42,355 nucleotides of DNA. It comes from Gnetum montanum. Its lineage: Eukaryota; Streptophyta; Gnetopsida; Gnetales; Gnetaceae. The notes beneath the pieces were generated by a model that saw only the letters and a program-made list of their open reading frames with translations, had not been told where the DNA came from and did not search any database. The stretch covers positions 377,234-419,588 of the forward strand of contig MNCI01007974.1 in assembly GCA_015680685.1 (NCBI GenBank), written 5' to 3'. Position 1 is the stretch's first letter; the number at the start of each line of letters is the position of its first letter. Both the position numbers and the translations under genes were made by a program. This document shows, one piece after another, positions 9,393 to 19,979 of this stretch.

Positions 9393-10870
9393 TGGGATAG
9401 CATATACGAGTATTAAGTTCATCACCATTGTTGATCATCTATATCCAATATTTCTTTTTAAAAAATTTTGCTATCATTATGATTATGTAAGAAAGCTAGT
9501 TATCCTCAAGATGCTTGGTAATCATAGCTTGTATCTTTTTTATGATTGAATTTCCCATGAAAGTTGTAATTTTTTATGTTTATATAGCTAAATACCCATG
9601 ATATCTATAACTAAAAATACACTTGCCAACTATGGCTTGATTTTCTCATAACCTCTTATGGAAGTTATAACTTCTAAATGTAGTTATGAATAAATTCCTT
9701 AGATATTTGATATTCTCCTTAACCTTCGATTAAAGGGAGTGTAGAGAGATCAAGGAGAATATTGAAGATCTTGTGTAAAACATGGCTTAAAAGGCATCAA
9801 TTCAGCTACTTTGTTTTAATCATGTGAGTTCATTTTTTCCCATTTTTCTTTAGTTACTTAACTAATAGTTTAGATAGTATTGTGGTTGGCATTTAATTTT
9901 AGGATTTTTCTAGGTTATCTTTTATAGATTTTTTTTTGTGTAATATTAAACTTCTATTAAGGTTTTCCATAAAAGAGCTTATGTTGTTGAAAAGCCTCTA
10001 CAATAATTTAATAGTAACTTTTTAACAAAATTTCTTATTTTTTAGCATAGAGGATTTAGGAAAATCTTTGATACTTTGAAATGCCTAAAATAGTTTCATT
10101 GTTTTAAGGTGTATTGCCTTAGTATTTCAATCTTAAAATTGTCAAATTTTTCTAAATTCTCTATTGAATACAATTCTTGATAACTATTAACTAGTCAAAA
10201 TAAATTCTCGTGCTTTGTCGTTTACATAGCATTTTTGGTAGTGTAATAAGATTGTCTTTTATGAAATTGTTTATTGAGTTTAGAGGGTTTGGATAATTCG
10301 TAGTTAGATTAAATTAGAATAGCTTTATTATGAAGTGTTTCCTCATGTCAATATATCTTTCTTAAATGTTTGAGATTCCACATAAATCTACTTTCTTTTC
10401 TTTTCTCTTTTTAAAATCCATTGAATCTTACTCTATTTCTGGTTTTCTTATGGAATTTTCTCTCTAGGGAAAATTAAAAGTAGATTTGCAGAATTATGCT
10501 CAAAAGTTTTTGTAAAATTTTATTTGTCACAAGTAACTAATGATAGGAACTATATAAACTAAGTGATTGGAAAAAATAGGAATATTCAAAAACTCATAGT
10601 ATTTGACAAAGTTACCTGAATTTCTTTTATAATAGCCAATTACAATTTCACATACAACCCAACCATTTCAACATTCACAATCGCAAACACATACTTATAT
10701 TTAGTTATTTCATAACCACTGAGTCTATTTTTAGGTATCATGGCCTTTGTGTTGCCAAAGACCAACAAGCATCTAAACCCTATTTGAAGAAAACCTTTGG
10801 ATCCCGTGACTTTCCAAGATCACGAGATCCAAGGCCCCCATAACATTGGTGGTCCCAAACAGCCACCAAT
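9393..10870 (+). repeat. 5' LTR of Element H
   Basis: Matches 23092-24464 from TGGGATAGCATATACGAGTA (right copy TGGGATAACATATACGAGTA) to CCCAAACAGCCACCAA. The left copy has an extra segment of about 130 bp at roughly 10385-10515. The ends are uncertain: TGGGAT...ATCCCA would fit, but similarity runs about 12 bp beyond ATCCCA. Confidence 0.75.
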
Positions 10871-11284
10871 AGTTCTCTTAGTGTAAGAAGGAGGGAAGAA
10901 AATTTGTTACCTAATTTTATTGCAATTAAAAAGATTAATAGTCCTAGCACAAAAATAGTTCTTTTTATTACTAGGAGGGCTTAATAAATTAGATACTATT
11001 TTAAGTTAATGACTGAATAGACTGGTACTTTAGAAGATTTATAATTTTCTAATTATAAGACTAATCATCCATCAAAAAGAGAACAAAAAAAGAGTTTTTG
11101 AGCTTGGGACAAGTAGTGGAGTAAAGACTCGAAGGATAAGAAGATCACCCCTTATGTTTGGTTTATTAGTCTATAAGAGAAGGTCAAAGAACTATAAGAG
11201 TTCAATGATCAGAAGGAATTCTAATAGGATGACAAATCCTTGGCAAAGAGCTACATAATTAGAATTTCAAAACTACAATGATAT
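10871..11284 (+). other. Leader region of Element H
   Basis: Between the 5' LTR and the first recognisable gag codons. No convincing tRNA-complementary PBS and no open frame; purine-rich stretches such as AGAAGGAGGGAAGAAAA occur near 10886. Confidence 0.45.
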
Positions 11285-12256
11285 TCCTAAGGTAGCTTAC
11301 AAATATTTACTTGAGCTTTTTATTTTTGGAAAAGCTTACTTGGCTAAAGAGTCTATTCACCTATTTGAGTTAGCTTTAGCTCATGCAAATGTTCAACACC
11401 AAAATCAAGCTTGTAGTTTGTTTGTAGCAAATTTAAAGGATATGGCTCAAATTTGGTATTCGGTGTTGCTAAGCAATAGTATCACAAGTTGGGATGATAT
11501 GAAAAGTCTTTTCTTGGCCCAATTTGACAATCAACTAGATCAACAACAATTGTACTATGGGCTAATACAAGCTAAGTAAGGAGTTAAAGAGTTAGTTAGA
11601 GATTTCAATATTAAATTTCAATGAATTTGTGGGCTCTTTTAAAGACAATATAGACAATCAAATGAAATGCTTAAAGATACTTATCTTGAGGTTGTGAATC
11701 ATAATATTTCAATCTAGTTAAGAAGAAATCAAAACTTGCTAACATTCAATGACTACTTTAGCGAAGCTATACAATTAGAAAAATAGTTGAATTTGAATCA
11801 TGAAAAGATTATCACAACTCAAAAAATAGAGAAGAGAAAATGATGATTCCTATACAAGATTTTTCTGAACTTAAAGCATTACTAGGACCATCTCCTATTA
11901 AAATAGAGTAAGAGTTATAAAGTAAAAATTATATAAAAGGAGAGTTACTGAAAGACTTATCCAACAAAGTAGTGAAATTAGAAAAAGCTTTGGCAAAAGT
12001 TAAGATCAAAGAAGAAAAGAAAAATAGAAAGCATAAGCATCAAGATACTAAGTTCGTAGAAGATGAGGATAAAAATGATTTTATTATGTCTAACTTCCTT
12101 GATATTAAATCAAATAATAAACTATCTCATGTTCATTACACAAGCAAATATTCTAACAATGAATCTAGTGACATCTTTTCCCTGTTAAGCTATGAAGAGG
12201 ATATATCATCAAATCAAGAGTGTAATAACAATGAAGAAAATGGGTATAATCTTTGA
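11285..12256 (+). pseudogene. gag: Decayed gag of Element H
   Basis: The best block is 11340-11579: a helix-rich capsid core with the typical gypsy spacing IHLFELALAHA...LFVANLKDMAQIWY...ITSWDDMKSLFLAQF. Upstream, in the same frame after stops, LFIFGKAY leads into it. Downstream, 11580-11970 continues as capsid-like sequence with stops. An open frame at 11972-12256 encodes a Lys/Glu-rich then Asn/Ser/Asp-rich tail (LEKALAKVKIKEEKKNRKHK). No zinc knuckle is visible. The core resembles plant gypsy gag, distinct from gag of Elements 1-3. Confidence 0.75.
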
Positions 12257-12404
12257 TCAAAAGAAAGGTTAACTAATTCTAGACCTTCAAACATCATTCT
12301 AATTTATCCACTAAGAGAAAGGTTTTTGAACCAAGTAGAAGAGAGAAAAATAAAATGCTGAGCATCCTACAAGTAGTACAAAATGCTATCCTACAAGTAA
12401 AAAG
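12257..12404 (+). other. Deletion scar in Element H: protease and RT palm missing
   Basis: Only about 150 bp separate the gag tail from the RT thumb-like SLRSFFGK motif, where a complete element has a protease and over 600 bp of reverse transcriptase. The 12-mer ATCCTACAAGTA occurs twice here (12363-12374 and 12389-12400), possibly filler from the deletion. Confidence 0.6.
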
Positions 12405-12990
12405 TCTCTTAGATCTTTCTTTGGAAAGATAATTTTTGTTAAGAAATTTATCCCTGGATTCATTGGAACTAATAAACCTTTGATGCTTATGCTAAAGAAA
12501 GATGTCCTTGTAGAGAAAACACTAGAATCAGAGAGAGTCTTAGCAGAAATCAAAAGGGCTATTCAAGAAGCTCCTTACTTGGTAAAACCAAAATTGAAGG
12601 AAGAATTTTGGTTATATGCTTTTCCTTCAAATGATTCAATTACTACTATTTTAAATTAAAGAGAAAATATTTAAGATGAACAGATTGGATTTTTTGGGTA
12701 TTAGTTGAAAGGTTCAGAATTAAATTATTCAAACTTAGAAAAATAGGCTTTCATAGTCATTAAGGCACTTCAACATTTTAGATATTACTTGGCAAGCTCA
12801 TTGGTTCATATTATGCTAATAGGATGTATGGTCAAACAATTCTTGGGTCAAAATGAGATTGGATTAAAAAGAGAAAAGTGGCTTATAAAGCTTCAAGGTT
12901 TCAAGTTTTCATTGGAAATATGAAAAACTATCAAAGGAATGGGATTAGCCAAGTTAATGGCTAGAGAAAATGAAGTATGATTGCTAAAGA
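12405..12990 (+). pseudogene. pol: RT thumb and RNase H remnant of Element H
   Basis: Reads SLRSFFGK...FVKKFIPGFIG, then KPLMLMLKKDV, EIKRAIQEAPYLVKPK, FWLYAFPSNDSITTIL, GFFGY, LKGSELNYSNLEK-AF, IKALQHFRYYLASS and GMGLAKLMA, with stops between. This is the end of reverse transcriptase followed by RNase H of a plant Tat-like gypsy polyprotein. RNase H would remove the RNA template during cDNA synthesis. The palm (with its YXDD motif) is absent, so this copy cannot encode an active polymerase. Confidence 0.85.
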
Positions 12991-13079
12991 CTCGTGAAGG
13001 GAACTAGTATGATGAAATTCTCAAATTCCTTGATACAAAAAAAAATTTGAATAATATAACTACAAGTTAGAAGAGATAT

Positions 13080-13314
13080 TTCATCAAAAAGGTAAATAAA
13101 TTTGTGGTTAAGGATGGAATCTTATATAGAAAGGATTTGAGAGGGTTTTTATTAGAATGTGGTCACATTGATCATATCAATTCAATGTTAGAAGAGTTCC
13201 ATGATCATTCTCATTTATATTATGAGTACGCTAAGTCTACTATGCAACATATACTTTGTTATAGTTTTTATTAGCCTAGTATGTACCAAGGTATTAGTTC
13301 AAGGATTTAAACAT
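13080..13314 (+). pseudogene. pol: Integrase N-terminal zinc finger, first half, Element H
   Basis: Reads FVVKDGILYRKDLRGFLLEC, then EEFHDHSHLYYEYAKSTMQH, then FY-stop-PSMYQG. The two His of the HHCC zinc finger are here; the two Cys (TCYKCQ) are at 19980-20000, beyond Element 2. The stop in FY-PSM replaces a Trp usually found there (TAG for TGG). The reading resumes across the insertion once one AACAT copy is discounted. Confidence 0.88.
13310..13314. other. Left target-site duplication of Element 2 (AACAT)
   Basis: AACAT immediately before the LTR start TGATGAGT at 13315; the same five bases follow the other LTR at 19975-19979. Confidence 0.93.
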
Positions 13315-14042
13315 TGATGAGTGGTGAGGTACCCCTACACTCAACCATACGAATACGAGTGTTTCATGCACGATCTGGTCAAACTTCAAGGACTAAGTGC
13401 TTACGTGCCTTAATGGAACACTCAGGGTTAATCAATCGTTGTCTTCCCAAACTTACTTGTATTGTCATAGTTGTATGATTAAGTAAGCTTGAGGTATATG
13501 ATTTTTATAGCTTTTTGTCTTTTTATGTATTCTGCTAATAAAGGAAAGGGAGAGAGAACTAAGTGACTAACTTACATTAACTATTCATTAACTAGTTTCC
13601 AGATGTTCCTAACACCAGTATCCATTCCTACTTGTCGTACACATCTTGAACTAGTGCAACACTACTGGGATTACCAAATGCTAATCATTACTAGGTTACA
13701 AAGCGCTACACACATGCTCAAAGCGGTCGTACTAACTGTATTTAACTAAGGGGGTTGAAGGTTGAGAAAGATATTAATTTAATAGGAAAGCATTAAAAAA
13801 TCATTAATTACTAATTAGCTTAATCTGTATGCTCTAAGGTTTATCATAAAGTTTGTCTTTATTGTCGTACACAAAATTGTGCTTAGTTACAAAATAAGGA
13901 TCTATTCACTCTATGACTCCTACTGGGGGCACACAGAAATAATTCTAACTCTAGAATAACAAAACTACAAACTATCTTGGAACCAAGGGTGCTACCTCTT
14001 ATTTATAGAAGATGAGGTAGGACATGATATCACGACTCATCA
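13315..14042 (-). repeat. 3' LTR of Element 2 (728 bp)
   Basis: TGATGAGT at 13315 and ACTCATCA at 14035-14042. Matches 19301-19974 over about 600 bp. On the minus strand it contains TATAAATAAG (complement of 13998-14007). Confidence 0.92.
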
Positions 14043-14060
14043 TACCCCCATGACTGAATG
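14043..14060 (-). other. 3' polypurine tract of Element 2
   Basis: The complement reads CATTCAGTCATGGGGGTA, ending at the LTR boundary, like the tract of Element 1. Confidence 0.72.
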
Positions 14061-15945
14061 AAAAATCCTCCTCAAGTTCCTTACAAAATATTGGGAAGGT
14101 ATGAGATTATTGACTTGAATGACAACTAATGGTAAATGGGATGACATGTGAATAGATCAATCATTACAATACATGATAATATTAGTGTTCACGACTACAA
14201 GAATGAACACTATACACAATTGAAATCCAGCCTTATTTGACAGCTAAGAGAGAAGAGAGAGAGAGAGAGAGAAAAGAAGAAGGCGTGTTGCTACCAATGC
14301 TAGGATTTCACCTTCTGTTGTCCATCTATAACTGTGCCATCAGTCTTGTTCCTTGCACAACTATTCCAGCACCTGTCCATCTTGAGTGTTTCCTCCAGGT
14401 CCAGTCCATTTCTATATGATTGTCATCTGCACGCACAACACAGTCACATATGAGCAAGGAAAAGTAAATCACAATATAGTTGATACCTTACCTCGATGTC
14501 AGGTCCATTGGCTGAGTTATGATATGGCTAATACAAATTCTAGAGATATAACACTGGTGACTACCCAAGGTGTAGGGGTTAGGAAAATTGAAAAAAATTG
14601 GACTAGGGCCCCCATGACTAAGAGCGATCCTTCGGTAGTGATAGAATGGAAATAGATAAGGAATAAGAAAGATGGAGAAAAAGAAACAACGACAATGCCG
14701 ATAAAATGGATGTCAAAGATGGGAATGAACAAAAAAAATATTGATTTCGGAAATGTTTAAAGGAAAGAAGTTAACTGGTGCACCAAATAGAAATGCCAGT
14801 GGGTCCTCCCAAAAGTAGGCTCATGCCCTTGATGCCCTGACAATCCCACATTCAAAGAGTCTGTAGGCTTTGGAAATGTCATTTGGAAGCAAGAGTTAAA
14901 TTCTTAACCACAAGAATTCACTAAAAAGAAAACAATGCATCAACCAAAATATAGACTATTGATACAACCGACAATGAGGTGGAAAATGAAGAAAGAATGA
15001 TGAGGAGAAGAGAATGGAATGGAGTGACAAGAACAAGGTGGTGTACAACCCCTTGTGTATGTATGGTTAATATGACTGAGTAGATCTCATTCCAAATCCA
15101 ACCTCAAACAATCCACATCCAGTGACTTTGCATTAATACACTTGACCAATCCATCCAATTGTAGTAGCAAGAATGCTTCCGCCAAAGAGTCACCACCATT
15201 CCGAAGAAACAAGAAAGGGAAAAGTAGGAAGCGAGAAAGGGCCTTAGTTAGAGGAAACGTGCTTGTTCAGTTCCATAACTAGTGCTTGTAGCCTAAATAA
15301 TTATTTTGTCTAAGGGGTGTTCTTTGAATTCTCACTATTTTTTTTTATTTTTATTTTTTCATGAGAACCACACCATGCAAAGACTTATTTTTATTGGCTT
15401 AGCTTCCCAATAATGGAGCAACGTTGGAATGGTAAGGAGAACTCAAAGAAAACATCCAAACACCCAAGAGAATAGCCAGCACAAATGCATCAAATCCCTT
15501 TGAAGTCACACCCTTTTCAGTCCTTAAGTCCTTCTTTAGTTTGAGAAATGCCCAGTCACCAATTTGTTAATAGTTTTATTTTTTAAAAAAGGCACTATAC
15601 AGTTCCAAGCCAAGAGAGACCATAGAAATTTATGGATGCATGAATGACATAGACTCATTGCCTGTTATTTCAAAAGAACGATACCTTAGTATCAACATTA
15701 TAACTTAAAGGTAAAAACCAAACATTAGCAATCAATATAATATAGTTCATACCACCATCAGGAGCACTTATTAGGTGACGAATCTAACAAAACAAAAACA
15801 ACAAACAAAGACAAAAATAAGAACAAAAAGAAATAGTCACACAAAGAAATGAAAAAGTATAAATGATGTTGCAAAAAAAAAAAAAAAAGGTTAAATAAAT
15901 TTGTAAAATAAAAATGTGTAGAACAAAAACTTAAAAAGGAATTGA
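14061..15945 (-). other. Spacer of Element 2, ORF2 absent
   Basis: About 1.9 kb without a credible gene. Contains an AG microsatellite (14255-14272), a polypurine-like motif (about 14606-14624, complement TTAGTCATGGGGGCCC), the family block with AAAAGTAGGCTCATGCCCTT near 14811, and a run of 16 A at 15873-15888. In Elements 1 and 3 ORF2 lies between such a motif and the LTR; here only about 560 bp remain there and no ORF2 motif is seen. Confidence 0.65.
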
Positions 15946-16160
15946 AGGCCTCAAATGGTTAACAGAGGTGGTTGTCTCCCCAATGACTGAGTTGGAAGAA
16001 GGAGATCTGAAATAGTGAGTAGGGTCGTCCCTTCTCAGAGGTATTATGTGCATTGACCATTCTAAATTTATGGAAGGGTTTGGTTTGTTGCACATTGACT
16101 AATATTCTCTTATCAGGGCTCTTATTTGAATTTTTTAGTAATTTCCAACTTCCCCCAGTT
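15946..16160 (-). pseudogene. pol: Integrase C-terminal tail remnant, Element 2
   Basis: The minus strand reads SPDKRILVNVQQTKPFHKF, then LFQISFFQLSHWGD. This parallels SPNKKLLINKQQIKPFHEPK and IFRISFFQLSRGGD in Element 4 (41010-41240). Only this end of integrase is left; the catalytic core, RNase H and reverse transcriptase are gone, and the tail begins directly after the protease region. The assignment to integrase is indirect, through the longer Element 4 copy. Confidence 0.6.
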
Positions 16161-16211
16161 AATGTTTTCAGGGTTAAGGCTTGGAAGTTGGCAGTGGACT
16201 TGCTCTAGTGC

Positions 16212-16870
16212 CTATATGCTTTCGATGTAAGCACAAGTTATTCCCTTAGTTAGTTCCATGCACATTAGTGAGTTGCTTTCTCGATTAGCTATTAGCCACT
16301 GGGTGTCTTCTTGTCGTGTGGCTGCTACATACAAGCAATTTTGTATGTTAATATCTTGTGCATACCGGTTGCATGTAGGCAATGCTAAACTATGCACAAC
16401 CCATGATCTCTGCACACAATTGCACCCTGTATTACTATATGAGATGCATGGAACCTTCTTCTTCTTGATCTTTCCAAAAGTGTTCTCCTTAGATATTTTC
16501 AGGGAAAGATCATGGATTCCTAGGCATGCATCTATAGTACTTAGCCATGTCCTTCCCATTATTATTGGGAAGTTCCCTTTACCATCATTCACTTGTATCA
16601 CTAGGAAATTAGCTAAGTATGACCACCGACACACAGTGGTGACGATGTCCTCCACCAATCCTAAGGGAACAGTGATGGACTGGTTGGCTAGCTCTAGGTG
16701 AATATTGCTCTTCCTTAATGGAGGTAGGTTCCAGGCTTTGTACATTTCTTGTGATATTAAGTTGACTCTAGAACCTGAATCTAGAAGATTTTTGCATGGC
16801 CCAGTGATTTGAAGATAGATTAGAGGGTTTCTAAGATTAGATAATTTCCTAAGAAGGTGGCTAACCTTGA
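16212..16870 (-). pseudogene. pro: Retroviral-type aspartic protease of Element 2
   Basis: Reading the minus strand: NPLIYLQITGPCKNLLDSGS, with the catalytic Asp codon at 16779-16781 in the DSG triad, then RVNLISQEMYKAW, LGLVEDIVTTV, FLVIQVNDG and FPIIMGRTWLSTIDACLGIH. These match the active site and the ILGR-type second motif of plant gypsy proteases, which cut Gag-Pol into mature proteins. The frame stays open to 16212, 177 codons after the Met at 16745. The active site looks intact, but the neighbouring reverse transcriptase is deleted and gag is broken, so it is part of a dead polyprotein. Confidence 0.85.
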
Positions 16871-17021
16871 TCTAGTTAGTTACGGCATGTGTTAACATAA
16901 CTGTATGGGTTGAGCTCAGTGTTTGGTTCTAAGGGAGCTCTGAAGCCTTATTTGATGGGAAGACATTCAAAGGTTCAACCGCTTGTGGTTGTAAGGGCTT
17001 GGTTAGACTATTGGCTCTAAA

Positions 17022-19300
17022 TTAAGGTCTTTTCTTCATACATTTGTTAGAACCAACAGCAGGTTGAGGATTTACAGCCCTTGTGGCATTGCATTGTTGT
17101 GGTTGAGTAGGGAGTTTCCCTTGCATTGCTAGAGTGGGTGGTAATGGAGCTATTGGTGTGAGAGCTACGGATGGATTTGAAGGATGGTATGTTTGTGGGT
17201 TATCTTCCCTAGGAAAAGGAGTTCTATAATACTCACGGGCTTGGTAGTGATGTTGTGGTGTAACGTGACTAATAGAGTCACGTGGAGAGATTGGATGCTG
17301 CACATAGTAGCCATATGGGTTAGGTTGCTAGTAGGGGTATTGTTGCCTTGGTAGTGGCATCCCCCATGACTGTGGGTATTGCCACTATTGATGTTGCTCA
17401 ATGGGTTGTGCTAGAGTTCCACTTGGATAATATGTTGAAGGTTGGTGGAACTACCTTGGGTTACCTTGGGGATAAGGTAACCATCAAGGCATTTGCCATT
17501 TATTTAGTCTTGGGTTGACTGCATATACCCTAGACTCTTGTAGATGTGAGATCATTGGGCAACATCCCTTAGGATGGTCATATTGGCATATCTCACATCC
17601 ACCATCATTTTCTGTGTCTAAATCCACAACCTCTTCTGTGATGGCCATTTTACCCTTACCCTTATTACGTGCATTCTCCACTTCTCTCTTTTTCTTTTTG
17701 TTGCGGTCACTACCTCGCTCCCTAGACTCCTCTACAATTTTAACAACAGTTTCAAACCTATTATCCAATGAGTCCCACATTTGGTCTACCTTTGCCAATA
17801 CTTTTGTTGTTAACTTTTGGAGAGGCAAAGTTTTCCTATTCACCATCTCTTTGAGTGGTGACTCTTCTTCTTCTTCACAAAATCTCATTTCCCTTTTTTG
17901 GAGGAAAGGATCTTAGTTGTATTCTTTCATACTTTCTCTCTTTCGTAGCTCACCTTATTTTTTGGCTACTTGCTCTAGCAATTTATGAATTTGATGAGAC
18001 CTAAGCTTTGATAACCTTCCTTGGGCATACATCCCAAGGGTTCTTCATGTTTCATGCCTAAGTCCATCCACGAGATGGCGTAGTTGATCCCGTTGCAAAT
18101 AACCATGGCCAAGACAACGATGTAACAGTGTGTAACAACGACCCATGGCAGCATCCAAGGGTTCATGATTTCCTTACTTCCATCCTTGGATTTTCTTCCA
18201 CAGGTTAGACACTTGAGAGTATGTTTGGTACTTATCATTGAACAATTCTTACATTTTACTCCACCTCCAAATGGATTCCAGTTCTAAGGACCGGTACCAG
18301 CTTTCAACTTCTTTCACTAGTGTCCTTGGGAACAACTTCAGTTTTTGCCATTCGTTTTCTATGTTTTGCAAGGCACATGCATCGTGGAATGCTTGTAAAT
18401 GATTTTGAGGATCAACGTTGTATCCCCCTTCAAATCGTGGGATCTTGTTCATGTCTAACCTATTGATCCTACTATCCTTTTGGTGCCTTTTTGGAACTCT
18501 TATGGCCTAGGTATATCTAGCATCCTTCTAGTTGCGAGTAGGGGTTCTTCATGATCATCTCGTTCATAGCATCTATGGTGTCTACGTGGTTCCCTACTGT
18601 CCCTTCTTCTATGCCTTGATTCCTTAGAGTGCCCTCATCCTCATTCTCTACTATCTCGTCAATGTTTTTCACTTTGTTTTCCCTTATCCTCATGATTGGT
18701 TTTCCTATGAATGCGTCTGGACATTGAAGGAGAGGGTGAAGGTGACGATGAAGATGAGGAAGAACGAGAACCATCACCATGACGGTGTTTTCTACCTTCT
18801 CTTCGATAGTCTCGACCTCGATCATGATCATGATCAGAACGTCTATCCTTATCATGTGTTTGTATTCCTTGGTTGAACACTTCATGTTCATGGGTATCAG
18901 AACTAGGGTTGTGAATAGTGGAGTGGAGGTTCTAATACACTACCTCTTGATCATTGTCAGGAGGAGGAATATCATTTCATGGGAAACCTATTGAAGCAGG
19001 TTCATTATCCTCAATTTCACTCAAAACGTGCAAAGCATCATGGGGTCATTTACCCTTCAAGGATGTATGGTATCTTTCCTATCACAAGTCCCTTTAACGT
19101 TGCACTTCTGTGGGATGATAGTCCCTTGTGTCATGATCGCATGCAATGTATTCTGCATATAAAAGCGGCATGCCTATTCATGTGAGAGCACAAAGGAGCA
19201 TGTTGGGGACTGATCGGTCTGAAGGCAACTCTATGTTACCCTCCAAGTGTCTCCAACGCAGTTGTTCATCTTGGTGGAGAATAAAGGTGAAGTTGGGTAC
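17022..19300 (-). pseudogene. gag: Decayed gag of Element 2
   Basis: From 19300 leftwards: an N-terminal region like that of Element 3 (RDYHPTEVQR, HVLSEIEDNEPA, DTHEHEVFNQG); an Arg-Asp then Ser-rich stretch (HDRGRDYRREGRKHRHGDG followed by eight Ser and alternating Ser-Pro) at about 18880-18690; the capsid core IPRFEGGYNVDPQNHLQAFH, LKLFPRTL, SWYRSLE (18452-18249); KIQGWK, HEPLD, TLGMYAQGRL (about 18195-18000); a Lys-rich linker; a knuckle CEICQYDHPKGCCP near 17590-17550; and a Pro/Gln/His-rich tail. Stops and frameshifts break it throughout. Its first residues are cut off by the deletion at 19300/19301. Confidence 0.85.
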
Positions 19301-19974
19301 AAACTTACTTGTATTATCATAGTTGTATGGTTAAGTAAGCTTGAGGTATATGATTTTTATAGCTTTTTGTCTTTTTATGTCTTTTGCTAATAAAGAAAAG
19401 GGAGAGAGATCTAAGTGACTAACTTACATTAACTATTCATTAACTAGTTTCTAAATGTTCCTAACACCAGTATTCGTTCCCACTTGCCGTACACATCCTG
19501 AACCAGTGCAACGCTGCTGGGATTACCAAACGCTAATCGTTACTGGGTTACCAAGCGCTACACGCATGCTTGAAGCAATTGTACTGAGTGTATTTAACTA
19601 AGGGGGTTGAAGGTTGAGAAAGATATAAATTAACTAGAAAAGCATTAAACAATCATCAATTACTAATTAGCTTAATCTGTATGCTACAAGGTTTATCATA
19701 AATTTTGCCTTTATTGCCATACACAAAATTGTGCTCAGGTACAAATTACTCGAATAAAGATCTGTTCACTCTATGACTCATACTACAGGCACACAGAAAT
19801 AATTCTAACTCTAGAATAACAAAACTACAAGAATCTGGCTAAGGGTCTAAGTCTATCTATCTTGAAACCAAGGGCGCTGCCTCTTATTTATAGAAGCTGA
19901 GGTAGGATGCAATATCACATATGCGATATCATGTGGTGGATGTGATATGGCGTACACGATATCGCAACTCATCA
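19301..19974 (-). repeat. 5' LTR of Element 2, truncated (674 bp)
   Basis: Aligns to 13449-14042, ends ACTCATCA at 19967-19974, and lacks the 134 bp equivalent to 13315-13448. It carries about 46 bp more than the 3' LTR near the outer end (19908-19963), with several GATAT motifs. TATA box complement at 19883-19892. Confidence 0.9.
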
Positions 19975-19979
19975 AACAT
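19975..19979. other. Right target-site duplication of Element 2 (AACAT)
   Basis: AACAT directly after ACTCATCA; it matches 13310-13314. Confidence 0.93.

Larger units (their letters stand above)
13315..19974 (-). mobile_element. Element 2: gag-protease LTR retrotransposon, nested in Element H
   Basis: Minus-strand element bounded by AACAT target duplications. Reading the minus strand: damaged 5' LTR (19974-19301), gag (19300-17022), protease (about 16870-16212), a jump to an integrase tail (about 16150-15950), spacer, polypurine tract, complete 3' LTR (14042-13315). PBS, leader and about 134 bp of the 5' LTR are deleted, joining LTR directly to gag at 19300/19301. ORF2, present in Elements 1, 3 and 4, is missing. 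It is a relative of Element 3, with similar gag and U5. Confidence 0.9.

Noticed and set aside
16258-16701. Plus-strand open frame of 147 codons
   Set aside because: It is the antisense of the protease region, whose minus-strand product has DSG and IIMGR motifs.
17515-17916. Plus-strand open frame of 133 codons, Ser-rich
   Set aside because: Antisense of the gag zinc-knuckle region (CEICQYDHPKGCCP on the minus strand).
18659-18880. Independent SR splicing-factor gene on the minus strand
   Set aside because: The Ser-rich frame is continuous with gag context (same order as Element 3) and has no RNA-recognition motif.
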